A stretch of DNA of 64,000 nucleotides, taken from assembly GCF_900291465.1 (NCBI RefSeq), contig NZ_LT985808.1, forward strand, positions 199,953 through 263,952, in the 5' to 3' direction. This stretch comes from Bacteroides sp. Marseille-P3684 (GTDB lineage Bacteria; Bacteroidota; Bacteroidia; Bacteroidales; Bacteroidaceae). A program made the position numbers and the translations under genes. The notes beneath the pieces were generated by a model that saw nothing but the letters and a program-made list of their open reading frames with translations, made no database searches and had not been told where the DNA came from. Of the stretch, positions 27,067 to 35,492 are shown in pieces (position 1 is the first letter of the stretch; each line of letters begins with the position of its first letter).

Positions 27067-27907
27067 GTTTCTCTATTTTTTCTCTTGTATAAATCGTCTT
27101 TCCATTATTACAAACTATAATTTGACCAGAAATACATTTCGAACAATCTGAAAGCAAAAACGTTGCAACTTCAGCTATTTCTTCAGGAAGATAAGCCCGT
27201 TTAGTTGCATTTGTCGGAATATAAAGGTTTCCATCAGAATGCAGACCTGTCATATCAGAGCATGTTATTCCTGGAGATATGGCATTTATGCGAATTCCAC
27301 TTTCTGCAAAATTTGAAGCCAAACCTCTGACAAAACTATTTAGCGCAGCTTTTGTCCATCCATATGGTCTGTTATCTGCTAATTCGCCAACTTCAGAAGA
27401 AATGAAAAGTATATTAGCTTCAATTTTTTCTGGTAGTATAGAACTAATAAATTTCTGTGTGAGAAAAATATTACTTCGCAAATTCGTATCAAATTGCTCC
27501 TTAAAACTTCCTTCAGTTACATGAAAAAAATCCTTTTCGTGCAAAGATATTCCTGCATTACAAACAAGACTATCAAATCCTCCGAGTAACACTTTTGATT
27601 TATCTATAAAGGCTTGAAATGAATCTACATCGCGCATATCTAAGACCTGATATTTGCAATTAATCTGTTTGGCACTTTGTTTTAAAACGTCTTCATTACG
27701 TCCTGCTATTAAAACAAGCGCACCTTCTTCTGTAAATTTCTTGGCCATTGCATAGCCTAATCCACGACCACCACCTGTTAATATAATTTTTCTTCCTTTT
27801 AAAAGTTCATTGGGAGCAATGGTCACGATATTTGTTGTTATATGATTTTCGGGTATACCTTTCAACAGATACCGTCCAACTCTTTTTACATATTTCTTTA
27901 TGCCCAT
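27059..27907 (-). CDS. Short-chain dehydrogenase/reductase
   Basis: A 282-residue classical SDR. The cofactor loop TGGGRGLG is at residues 44-51, CNAGIS at about 126-131, and the catalytic Ser at 170-171 with Tyr182 and Lys186 in the YGWTK motif. A 40-residue basic N-terminal extension precedes the Rossmann fold. The 8-bp overlap with the ThDP enzyme suggests a shared pathway, with the SDR reducing a keto product. Substrate unknown. Confidence 0.85.
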   Translation of the reverse strand: MGIKKYVKRVGRYLLKGIPENHITTNIVTIAPNELLKGRKIILTGGGRGLGYAMAKKFTEEGALVLIAGRNEDVLKQSAKQINCKYQVLDMRDVDSFQAFIDKSKVLLGGFDSLVCNAGISLHEKDFFHVTEGSFKEQFDTNLRSNIFLTQKFISSILPEKIEANILFISSEVGELADNRPYGWTKAALNSFVRGLASNFAESGIRINAISPGITCSDMTGLHSDGNLYIPTNATKRAYLPEEIAEVATFLLSDCSKCISGQIIVCNNGKTIYTREKIEKHG

Positions 27908-28115
27908 ATTCGCAGTAGTTGAATTGTAAATTTATATGATTTGGTTTCAAAATCTTACCAACTTACTTGCCACACACCATTTCACATTATACAAGACATC
28001 TTATCAGGCTGTAGAACAAAATCCTTTACACACCCAACATCATATACTTTCATTCTATCTTAAATCAGCCATTTATAGAAGTATCGCAAAGGAATGCGAA
28101 TAAGATACAAACTGG

Positions 28116-29660
28116 TTAATGCGCAAATTTATGATGAAGATCAAGTACTTTCTTTGTCACGGCTTTACGCTCACTGTCTGTAAGGCCGATAAGAAAAATG
28201 GTTATTAATGAAGAAATCAAAGAGACAACAACAGTCAAGCATAAACGCCAAAACGACGGAGAGAACGAATTTACCACGACGAACGGCAAAATGACAGCGA
28301 TCGGAGTGACAATAAACATTGGAATAACCACCTTTCTGACAAACAGAGCTGGAGGAAAATGCAACAATCCTTTCATTATATACAGCCTGACAATGTTTAC
28401 TCCTATATAAACCATAATGAAGACAATATATGTACTCTCAGCAGGTAGACCACACTCAAAAGCAACCCAAGTAAGTGGAAAGACTAATACGCCTACACTG
28501 GAAATCCAAATTGAATAGCGTTTGATATTACCTGTTGCCATACAGGCTGTAAGACCTGTTCCACCGAGCATATTCAGCATCGAGCCTATAATGGTGAGTC
28601 GAAGAAACACCACGGTATGGTCAGGAACAGTTTTCAGCCATAGTGTCAAAACATATTCAGTTTCGAGCATGACAGGAATGGCGAATAGCATTAGCAAGAA
28701 ATAGGAGAATTTAGCACCACGGCAAACGAGGGTAAACATCTCTTTGATCCTCCCCGCAGCATAATCTTTTGTTATCTGCGGGTTTACAGCAGTCATGAAA
28801 TTGTTGACGAACTGCTGTATTGCTCCGTCAACCTGTGTGGCAACTCCTCGGGCCGCATTCAGCGTCACGCCAAAGAACATGTTTATAAGAATATTCACTC
28901 CCTGTGTATTGAACAGCCAACAACCATTAGACAGGAATTGCCATCCTGCAAAACTGCCCATCTGTTTCAATAAGGAACGATCGTAAACGAATCGATAATG
29001 GCATTCTTCAAAATGCCGGTTGCAGTAAACACCGTAAACGATACGTATGATCAAAGCGACAATAACAAGGAGTATGGCATAGGAAATCAGCTTATCAAAA
29101 GGTGAGACCACTATCAGATAACATATTAGCAGTTTCAATGAAGCCTCAAGTATGCTAACGTATGCAAAAGCTGCCATACGTTCGTGAGCAATGATGCAGG
29201 CGTTGTACGGAATACTTACAAGATTGATGCAGAACATCAACAGCGAGCAATAAAGCACCCAGTTGGCTGCCGTCATCCGCCCCTCTGGTATGTTCATCTG
29301 CGTATTCAGAAACCAACCACCGACTACTGCACCAAGAATCATTATCAACAGCGACAACCCCAACTGTATGTTGACACTTGTCGAGAAAATCAGACCAAGC
29401 CGCTTGATGTCACCACGTCCAAGCTCAAATGTAATGAAGCGACTTATCGCATTGGATAAAGAGCCTGAAAGTAGGGAGAACATGGCCACAACACCGCCCA
29501 CGACATTGTAAATACCATAATCCCCCACGCCTAGTGCATTCAGGATGACGCGACTCGTATAGAGCGTTATCGCCATAATGAATAGCGTCCGCACATACAG
29601 CAGCAGCGTATTCTTAGCAATCCGCTTGTTATTCTCCGCAACGTTCACCATCACATACAC
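28116..29660 (-). CDS. wzx: Polysaccharide flippase (Wzx/MOP family)
   Basis: A 514-residue protein with about 12-14 membrane helices. NTLLLYVRTLFIMAITLYTS and ILNALGVGDYGIYNVVGGVV near the N-terminus are typical of the MOP exporters that flip undecaprenyl-linked repeat units. The start may be ATG 29660 or 29651. The gap of 208 bp before the SDR gene (27908-28115) shows no gene. It follows wzc in the operon by 16 bp. Confidence 0.88.
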   Translation of the reverse strand: MYVMVNVAENNKRIAKNTLLLYVRTLFIMAITLYTSRVILNALGVGDYGIYNVVGGVVAMFSLLSGSLSNAISRFITFELGRGDIKRLGLIFSTSVNIQLGLSLLIMILGAVVGGWFLNTQMNIPEGRMTAANWVLYCSLLMFCINLVSIPYNACIIAHERMAAFAYVSILEASLKLLICYLIVVSPFDKLISYAILLVIVALIIRIVYGVYCNRHFEECHYRFVYDRSLLKQMGSFAGWQFLSNGCWLFNTQGVNILINMFFGVTLNAARGVATQVDGAIQQFVNNFMTAVNPQITKDYAAGRIKEMFTLVCRGAKFSYFLLMLFAIPVMLETEYVLTLWLKTVPDHTVVFLRLTIIGSMLNMLGGTGLTACMATGNIKRYSIWISSVGVLVFPLTWVAFECGLPAESTYIVFIMVYIGVNIVRLYIMKGLLHFPPALFVRKVVIPMFIVTPIAVILPFVVVNSFSPSFWRLCLTVVVSLISSLITIFLIGLTDSERKAVTKKVLDLHHKFAH

Positions 29661-29676
29661 CTGTTACGTCCCTCAC

Positions 29677-32091
29677 TCACTTCTTCTCATCCCCATACCC
29701 ATAGCCATAACCATACCCGGCCTTGCCATAGCCGTAGCCATACTTCTGGCCATAGCCATAGCCGTAACTGTTCTTGCGCTTGGACATGTCAATGCTGTTG
29801 ATGACCGTCGCGAGGTGAGGAATCTTATGCTCGTCGCGCAACGTGTTGATGAAGCTGAAACCACCCTTCGGCGTATAGTCTGCACGACAGACATAGACCA
29901 GCATGTCTGCCACACGGGAGATGATCGAGCTGTCGGTCACCATGCCGATGGGAGCAGTGTCGAGGATGATGTAGTCGTACTTCTCCTTCAGACGGGAAAT
30001 TGCCTCGTCGAGCGTACGGCGGGCTACCAGCTCAGTAGGATTGGGAGGAATGGGACCACCGGGAAGGATGTCAAGGTTCGGACTGAGGTCCGACTGCTGG
30101 ATGATGTCGAAGAGGTCCGTATGCTCGGGATCGCTCAGGTAACTCGTGATGCCGTGAATGCGACGCGAGAGGTTAAACACCTTGTTCAGTCCCGGCTTGC
30201 GGATGTCCATGCCCATGATGAGCGTCTTCTTGCCCATGTAGGCGAGACTCACGGCAAGGTTGCCTGCCACGAACGATTTTCCTTCACCGGGCATCGTCGA
30301 CGAGAACATGATGACTCGCTCCTCAGGCTTCAGCATGAACAGCAGGTTCGTACGCAGGGCACGGAAGGTCTCCTCCATCACCTCGTTGCGGTTCTCGTGC
30401 ACGACGATGGCACCCGCCTCGGGCTTCTTGCCCAGGGGGATTTCGCCGACAACGGGTACATCGGTGAGCTTCTCCACATCCGAGCGGTTCTCTATCTTGT
30501 ACTTCAGCAGGTCCGCCAGGTAGATGCAGCCGAAGGGTATGCCCAGACCCAGCACGAAGGCTGCCAGGTAGAACAGCTTCTTCTTCGGCGACACCGGATA
30601 CTTGTCCGCCAGCGGCTCCTCAATGATGCGTCCGTTGTTCGCAGTGGCTGCCAGCGTGATGGCGTTCTCCTCGCGCTTCTGGAGGAGCATGGTGTAGAGA
30701 GTCGCCTTGATTTCCTGCTGACGCGAGATGCTCATGAACTCCTTCTCCTGCTCGGGGGCACGGCTGATGCGTCCCTCAAACTTGCTTGCCTGGCGGTCGA
30801 GGTCCTTCTTGGTAATCTGCAGTCCGCGGAGCACACTCTCCACGGTGGTCTGCACACTGAGGTGCATGGCTGCCAGGTTGGCGTCGAGCTGCACCACTGC
30901 GGGGTTCTCTTCCGACGAGGTGAGCAGGAGGCGCTTGCGCTCGGCAAGCTGCGCGTTATACTGGTCGATGGCGGTGCTCAACACACGGTCCTCCAGACCG
31001 ACGTTGCTCGGGATGACCTGGTACTGGTTAGCAGGATTGTTGATGTAGTCGCGCAGGAAACGCACGAGGCTGATCTGTGTCTCGTTCTGCACGCGCTGCT
31101 GCTCGTACTTCGAGTTCTCCTGCAGGGCGAGTTGTGCATCGCTCACCAGGTCGGTCAACCCGGAGCGTTGCTTGAAGGCGGCAAGCCGGCTTTCGGTCGT
31201 ACCCAGTTCCTCGTTGATGATGCCCAGACGCTCCTCGATGAACTCTGCCGTCTTCTCCGCCACCTCGTTCTTCTCATCGTTGGCATCCTGGTTGTAGAGT
31301 GCCACCAGGCAGGTGATGAAGTCCATGGCACGCAGGCGGTCGGTGTTCTGCACGGCAAGCCGGGCGATGGTTGTGGTCTTCGACGAGGGCTCCACGGTGA
31401 GGTGTTCCCCGTACGACTTTGCCACGGCTACCGGCGTGTTGATGACGGCATCCAGCTCCATGTTGTCCTCCACGGGGATGGAATCATTGAGCATGAACGT
31501 CACGATGCCTGCCGGGGTGTGCATCACGGCAGGGAACTTGTCAAAGTCCTTTTTCATCGTTTCCTCGTCCGCATCGGCATCCACCGTATAGACCGCCTCG
31601 ACGGAGAGGTGCTTGTCTGTCGTCAGGTGCATCTCCAGCTCCATGGGTGCATAGAGCTTGTCGGCTTCCGCAGGGGTCATGTAGACCTCGACGGGCGACT
31701 TCTTGTACAGGGGGACGGCATGGCCGAAGGTACGCGGACGCGTGATGGAGGTGTAGAGGTTGAGCGTGGTCACCACCTTCTTGAGGAGGGTACGCGAACG
31801 GAGAATCTCCACCTCGTTGTCGAAGTTGTTTGTCATGGAGAACACACCCAGGTCCTGCATGGCTGCCAACGGACCGGCTGCAGCATTGTTGCTGCGCTTG
31901 TCCTGCTCCTGGATGAGCACGGACGCCTGCACGTTGTAGACGGGTGCCTGATAGCGCAGCCAGAGCCACGCACCGATGAGCATCACCACCACACCGGCAA
32001 CAAACCAGTGCCAGTAGACGAGGTACTTGAAAAGGATTTCATAGAGGTTGATGTTCTCTTCTTTATGTTCTTGCTGGGGAATCTGTTCCAT
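29677..32091 (-). CDS. wzc: Wzc-like polysaccharide co-polymerase and tyrosine kinase
   Basis: An 804-residue inner-membrane protein. TM1 lies at about residues 31-49, a long periplasmic coiled-coil domain follows, TM2 near 505-525 (LFYLAAFVLGLGIPFGCIYL), then the cytoplasmic BY-kinase. Walker A GEGKS carries Lys605; MGMDIRKPGL and YIILDTAPIG are Walker A' and B. The C-terminal tail has ten tyrosines in glycine-tyrosine repeats, the expected autophosphorylation cluster. It controls chain length and export with the Wza-like protein next to it. Confidence 0.95.
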   Translation of the reverse strand: MEQIPQQEHKEENINLYEILFKYLVYWHWFVAGVVVMLIGAWLWLRYQAPVYNVQASVLIQEQDKRSNNAAAGPLAAMQDLGVFSMTNNFDNEVEILRSRTLLKKVVTTLNLYTSITRPRTFGHAVPLYKKSPVEVYMTPAEADKLYAPMELEMHLTTDKHLSVEAVYTVDADADEETMKKDFDKFPAVMHTPAGIVTFMLNDSIPVEDNMELDAVINTPVAVAKSYGEHLTVEPSSKTTTIARLAVQNTDRLRAMDFITCLVALYNQDANDEKNEVAEKTAEFIEERLGIINEELGTTESRLAAFKQRSGLTDLVSDAQLALQENSKYEQQRVQNETQISLVRFLRDYINNPANQYQVIPSNVGLEDRVLSTAIDQYNAQLAERKRLLLTSSEENPAVVQLDANLAAMHLSVQTTVESVLRGLQITKKDLDRQASKFEGRISRAPEQEKEFMSISRQQEIKATLYTMLLQKREENAITLAATANNGRIIEEPLADKYPVSPKKKLFYLAAFVLGLGIPFGCIYLADLLKYKIENRSDVEKLTDVPVVGEIPLGKKPEAGAIVVHENRNEVMEETFRALRTNLLFMLKPEERVIMFSSTMPGEGKSFVAGNLAVSLAYMGKKTLIMGMDIRKPGLNKVFNLSRRIHGITSYLSDPEHTDLFDIIQQSDLSPNLDILPGGPIPPNPTELVARRTLDEAISRLKEKYDYIILDTAPIGMVTDSSIISRVADMLVYVCRADYTPKGGFSFINTLRDEHKIPHLATVINSIDMSKRKNSYGYGYGQKYGYGYGKAGYGYGYGYGDEKK

Positions 32092-32141
32092 TATCTGTTT
32101 TCTTGTTTAGGATTTGTTCGGGAGACGGGTCGCCCGTTCTT

Positions 32142-32939
32142 TTACCTCAATATGTTTACAATCAGGCTGGCGATGGACACCAGGATGGATGTGGCGGAGA
32201 TGACGGTGGTCGTCGTGTTGCCGATGTCGGAGTTCTTCGCCTTGGTCTTGTTCGGGGTCACGTAGATGATGTCGTTCTGCTTCAGGTAGTAGTAGGGCGA
32301 AAGGACAACATCCGCCTTGTTGAGGTTGAGTGTGACGATTTCGCGCTTGCCTGCCGCATCCTCGCGGATGAGCTTCACGTTGTCCCGCAAGCCGTAGACC
32401 GTCATGTCGCCTGCCATGGCAAGTGCTTCCAGCACATTGACCTTCTCGTTGCTCACGGTGAATGTTCCGGGACGGTTCACCTCCCCGATGACCGAGATTT
32501 TGTAGTTTGTCATGCGGACGGTCACGATGGGGACCTCCTTGAGGTAAGGCACCAGCCGTTCGCGTATCATCGTCTCGGTCTCCCGTTTCGTCAGTCCGCC
32601 GACCTTGAGACGTCCCAACACAGGGAAGTCGATTTCGCCCTCATTGTCCACCAGGTATTGCTGGAGGGTCGGGGCACTCGTCGTGTTGACATTTGCCAGC
32701 GAGGCGTTGAGAGGGGTCTGCGTCGTCAGGTTAAAGGGGGCGGAAGCCTGAGGGTCGGTCGTGTTGACCGTGATGGATATCAAGTCCTTGGGCATGATGC
32801 GGGCATCATAGAGCGGTTCGTTCTGCACGGCTTGGTTCACACTCTCAGGGTCCTGCAAGTAGGGCACGTTCTTGTACGAAGTGCAGCTTGCCAACAGAGT
32901 CGTCAGGAGCAACAGACTCAGCATGTTTCGCATGTTCAT
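32142..32939 (-). CDS. wza: Polysaccharide export outer-membrane lipoprotein (Wza/SLBB-like)
   Basis: A 265-residue protein. Cys19 of the LLASC lipobox is the lipid site. The poly_export domain covers about residues 40-130 (YDARIMPKDLISITVN) and an SLBB domain about 145-215 (ISVIGEVNRPGTFTVSNEK). A hydrophobic C-terminal helix (ISATSILVSIASLIVNIL) is seen, as in Bacteroidota versions. It forms the export channel with Wzc. It starts 50 bp before wzc. Confidence 0.93.
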   Translation of the reverse strand: MNMRNMLSLLLLTTLLASCTSYKNVPYLQDPESVNQAVQNEPLYDARIMPKDLISITVNTTDPQASAPFNLTTQTPLNASLANVNTTSAPTLQQYLVDNEGEIDFPVLGRLKVGGLTKRETETMIRERLVPYLKEVPIVTVRMTNYKISVIGEVNRPGTFTVSNEKVNVLEALAMAGDMTVYGLRDNVKLIREDAAGKREIVTLNLNKADVVLSPYYYLKQNDIIYVTPNKTKAKNSDIGNTTTTVISATSILVSIASLIVNILR

Positions 32940-32971
32940 ATCGTGTTCGTTTGTTTTGTTTCTACAGTTTT

Positions 32972-33397
32972 TCAGCCGAAGAGCTTGCCCAGCAACCCTT
33001 TCTTCTTTCCGGGTTGCGGACGGTCTTCACGTTCCAGCAAAGTTTCGTAAGTCAGTTTGTTGTGTATCATGTCATAGATGGTGCCCCAGTCGGGGAGTCC
33101 GCCCAGGTTGCGGTCGTCGATGAAGACGTCCGCCTTCAACTTGCGCGAATAGTGGTTGTTCTGCCCCTTCTCCTCCTCGGGATAGTCGCGGTTGATGGCA
33201 TAGAACTCCAGTCCGCGTTCCCGGCAGAAGGCAACCGCCTCATCGAGCAGACGTCCCTCACGGACTGTCCATAACACGATGCGGTGATGTTCGTCGCGCA
33301 GACGCTTCAGTGTATCAATGGCAAAGGGAATCTCCCTGCCTATCTCAGGATAACGGTGTTCGACAATCGTTCCGTCGAAATCTACAGCAATCAGCAT
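32972..33397 (-). CDS. HAD superfamily phosphatase (BT0820-like)
   Basis: A 141-residue small HAD protein. The nucleophile motif DFDGT starts at Asp6; motif II VLWTVREG lies near residue 41; FIDDRNLGG near 91 supplies the acidic motif IV. A basic C-terminus ends in GKKKGLLGKLFG. Similar small phosphatases are found near surface-polysaccharide genes in Bacteroidales. The natural substrate is not known; a sugar phosphate is likely. Confidence 0.8.
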   Translation of the reverse strand: MLIAVDFDGTIVEHRYPEIGREIPFAIDTLKRLRDEHHRIVLWTVREGRLLDEAVAFCRERGLEFYAINRDYPEEEKGQNNHYSRKLKADVFIDDRNLGGLPDWGTIYDMIHNKLTYETLLEREDRPQPGKKKGLLGKLFG

Positions 33398-33430
33398 AAT
33401 CAGAATGTACGTGTTTCAGTTAACAGTAAA

Positions 33431-33464
33431 ATCGTCAATTGTCCATTGTCAATCGTCAATTGTC
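33431..33464. repeat. 13-bp direct repeat at 21-bp spacing
   Basis: ATCGTCAATTGTC occurs at 33431-33443 and 33452-33464, around a related copy of GTCCATTGTC. The second copy overlaps the stop of the small gene at 33456. Such degenerate AT-rich repeats are common in this phylum and may be neutral. Confidence 0.5.
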
Positions 33465-33689
33465 AGTAGCCCCCATCCGGTACGGACGTCCGTCAGTATC
33501 CCGTGCAGGAGTGAAAAAGGTCGTGGGAAGGTTCAGCTCATAGCACCGCGTACGGTAACAGCAGAGCACATACTCCTCGGTGACGCAGAGGCCGGCATAA
33601 TGCTCTTCCGGCACACGGACGCCTCCCCGCAACAGGACCTCATAGTAGCCGTCGCGATGAACCATCGGCACAAAATTTTCCGGTTCCAT
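33456..33689 (-). CDS. Small hypothetical protein, 77 residues
   Basis: The frame starts with MEPENFVPMVHRDGYYEVLL and carries three cysteines (one at LCVTEEY and a CC pair at VLCCYRTRCY). It has no signal peptide. It lies between upxY and the HAD gene on the same strand, 23 bp from upxY, so it probably belongs to the operon. It is too short for UpxZ and lacks resemblance to it that I can see. No function assigned. Confidence 0.55.
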   Translation of the reverse strand: MEPENFVPMVHRDGYYEVLLRGGVRVPEEHYAGLCVTEEYVLCCYRTRCYELNLPTTFFTPARDTDGRPYRMGATDN

Positions 33690-33712
33690 GTTTCTTCAGT
33701 TGACGAAAGTGT

Positions 33713-34258
33713 TCAACGTGCCTGTTCCGCCTCACAATACCACTTCGGGATGTGGACGAAAATGCCCAACGTAGCCAGGGTGATGACCACGTAGGAGCGG
33801 TTTTTATACCGGACCAGTTTCCCGGTCAGTCCCTTGAACGTGCCATGAATGACACGCACCCGTTGCCCGGGCCGCGCCTCGGCAAACTCCCGGTCGGTGT
33901 ACAGGGTCCCTTCATAGTCCGGGTCGCAGATGGCACGCAGCTCGATCATCTGTGAGTCCGGTATTGCATAATACTTTGTAGAATCGGAGTAACGAAGGAT
34001 GCGGAGCGGATAGGGACAGCCGGCAATCAGCCGGGCAAGGAAGCTGTCATCATCGTCCCACTCCTTCTGCAAGAAAAGCAGGTTGTGCACCGCGGGGGTC
34101 AGTTCCCTCTTTTTCTTCCCGTCAGGCAACACCCGTTCGGTGTAGAGCATCGGGATGAACGATTTCAGCCCCTGCTCCTTCAGATAGTCCTCCACCTGCT
34201 GTTCCCGGCAATGGAAGGTCTGCAAGGCATACCACACCTTCCTCTCTGAATTTTCCAT
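33713..34258 (-). CDS. upxY: UpxY-like NusG-family transcription antiterminator
   Basis: A 181-residue specialised NusG paralogue. The N-terminal NGN domain begins WYALQTFHCREQQVEDYLKEQG and extends to about residue 115; the KOW motif ARPGQRVRVIHGTFKGLTGKLV covers about 129-150. As the first gene of the capsule operon it should bind RNA polymerase in the leader and prevent early termination of the roughly 25-kb transcript. A partner UpxZ gene was not found. The leader between the -7 box (34515) and this start is about 255 nt, typical for such loci. Confidence 0.92.
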   Translation of the reverse strand: MENSERKVWYALQTFHCREQQVEDYLKEQGLKSFIPMLYTERVLPDGKKKRELTPAVHNLLFLQKEWDDDDSFLARLIAGCPYPLRILRYSDSTKYYAIPDSQMIELRAICDPDYEGTLYTDREFAEARPGQRVRVIHGTFKGLTGKLVRYKNRSYVVITLATLGIFVHIPKWYCEAEQAR

Positions 34259-34514
34259 CTGTTCCCGTCCTCCTTTTCCGGATTAGTCCTATTTCTTATA
34301 ATATTCGCCGATAGTTACCCTGTGGACAAGTTGACAAACAGAGGTCTGCAAACCGGTCCACCGGACCTTTCATTTCCTTGCAATTCTTCTCCTCCCCACC
34401 GGAGCAGGTGCTTCGCGGGTCATCGATTCATCAAGCAAGGACACAGCCTGTTTTGTAACACCTCTATATAAGAATTAGTATTCACAGCGATGTATACAAA
34501 GTACTATGACGGCG

Positions 34515-34522
34515 CAAAGATA
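34515..34522 (-). promoter_or_regulatory. Putative -7 box of the capsule operon
   Basis: TATCTTTG on the minus strand matches TAnnTTTG. No good -33 box lies at 19-20 bp (the nearest TTG is 25 bp away). There are no inverted repeats around it of the kind that flank invertible capsule promoters, so phase switching is not supported. Between this site and upxY the leader has GC-rich short hairpins, such as GGTCC/GGACC at 34357-34369, possible UpxY sites. Confidence 0.45.
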
Positions 34523-34788
34523 CGTAAAAAGAGCCTATTAGATATAACAATGCCTTCATAAAAAGTATGTAACGAATCTTCAATTCCGCCCCTCCCATTT
34601 GCAAACGAATCTTAACCCAATTTGTAATGTTCTGAATATTAATACATTTATAGGATGTCACCTCTTATATAGAGGTATCACATTTGCATCCGGTGTAGGA
34701 TTCTACAAGATTTATTCACGAAAGTCTTTATTTTCAGACTTCTTTCCGTTAAAATCACTTAATTTAATATGTACAAAAAATTCTCATT

Positions 34789-35010
34789 TCAAGGAGATTT
34801 ACAGCTGAAAGACTCCAGTATCAGCAGCCCCTTATCCGTCAATTGATACTTTTGATTTCTACTATTAGGCTTATCAGGGATGGTTTGTCTCAAGATACCA
34901 GCATTCAAAAGAGGATAAATGTATTTCCTCCTGAATTTGGTTCTGTCCGTAGCATCCATAAACGACAATATCTCTGCAAAAGAACGCGCCTCTACACAGA
35001 ATCCAATCAA
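34789..35010 (-). pseudogene. Winged-helix C-terminal fragment of an AlbA_2/AAA_4-type protein
   Basis: The 73-residue frame (IGFCVEARSFAEILSF, then RRKYIYPLLNAGILRQTIPD and KPNSRNQKYQLT) matches the C-terminal winged helix of Bacteroidota proteins with an N-terminal Schlafen/AlbA_2 domain, where the phrase TIPDKPxSxxQKY is usual. The frame runs on upstream to about 35072 with a linker rich in STQLAPS, but it is closed by a stop, and the helicase-like body is absent from 35073-35492. The fragment is a remnant, or a piece of a frameshifted gene; the 11-bp repeat just upstream may be the cause. Confidence 0.6.
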
Positions 35011-35028
35011 CTTGTCTATGTTTTCAAT

Positions 35029-35072
35029 ACTGGGTGCTAACTGGGTGCTGACTGGGTGCTGACTGGGTGCTT
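35029..35072. repeat. Four 11-bp tandem repeats (ACTGGGTGCTN)
   Basis: Units are 35029-35039, 35040-35050, 35051-35061 and 35062-35072, differing only at the last base. The unit length is not a multiple of three, so each gain or loss shifts the frame read from the minus strand. On that strand the repeat encodes the linker before the winged helix. Beyond it, 35073-35492 contains no gene that I can support. Confidence 0.85.
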
Positions 35073-35492
35073 AGCCCCCAAAAAATCACCATAAATGACT
35101 CTATCCGAAAAGGTCGACTACTCAAAAGAACATCCGGAATCCACCTGAACAGAGATAAACGAGAGTCTTTACAACAGAGACTTCAGTCATTTCATTTTCA
35201 CAGTTCCGTCTTCAGTTCTTCGTACAAGTCAACGGGACCCAAATGCCAATACTTGGTGCTCTCGGTCGATAACTTCTTATAGAGTTCCGGTCAGTGACCG
35301 TTCTGTATGGAAAACAGCTTTTCAATCCGCCAAATTTAAGTGATTGTCCGCTAACGGCAAAGAGCTTCGGAAGTCTTTTGGAAGGCATCGCAAAAAATTT
35401 CACCTTTCTTCCTCGTTCCCTTTGTTCACTACAACTTAAGCTTGGGAAAGGCTAGTCGCTATTTTAACTCCAACAGGGCGGTAGACTTTGAG

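Noticed and set aside
29578-32265. 895-residue ORF on the plus strand
   Set aside because: It is the antisense shadow of wzc, which has clear kinase and membrane motifs.
33456-33689. UpxZ
   Set aside because: The protein has only 77 residues and shows no similarity to UpxZ that I can see.
34259-34600. Invertible capsule promoter
   Set aside because: No pair of inverted repeats flanks the -7 box, and no recombinase gene is next to it.
34599-34808. 69-residue plus ORF in the capsule upstream region
   Set aside because: No similarity, AT-rich and overlapping the winged-helix remnant; probably chance.
35448-35470. Fourth copy of the AATAGCGACT hairpin
   Set aside because: Only one half (CTAGTCGCTATT) is present and no partner arm follows, so it was not counted.
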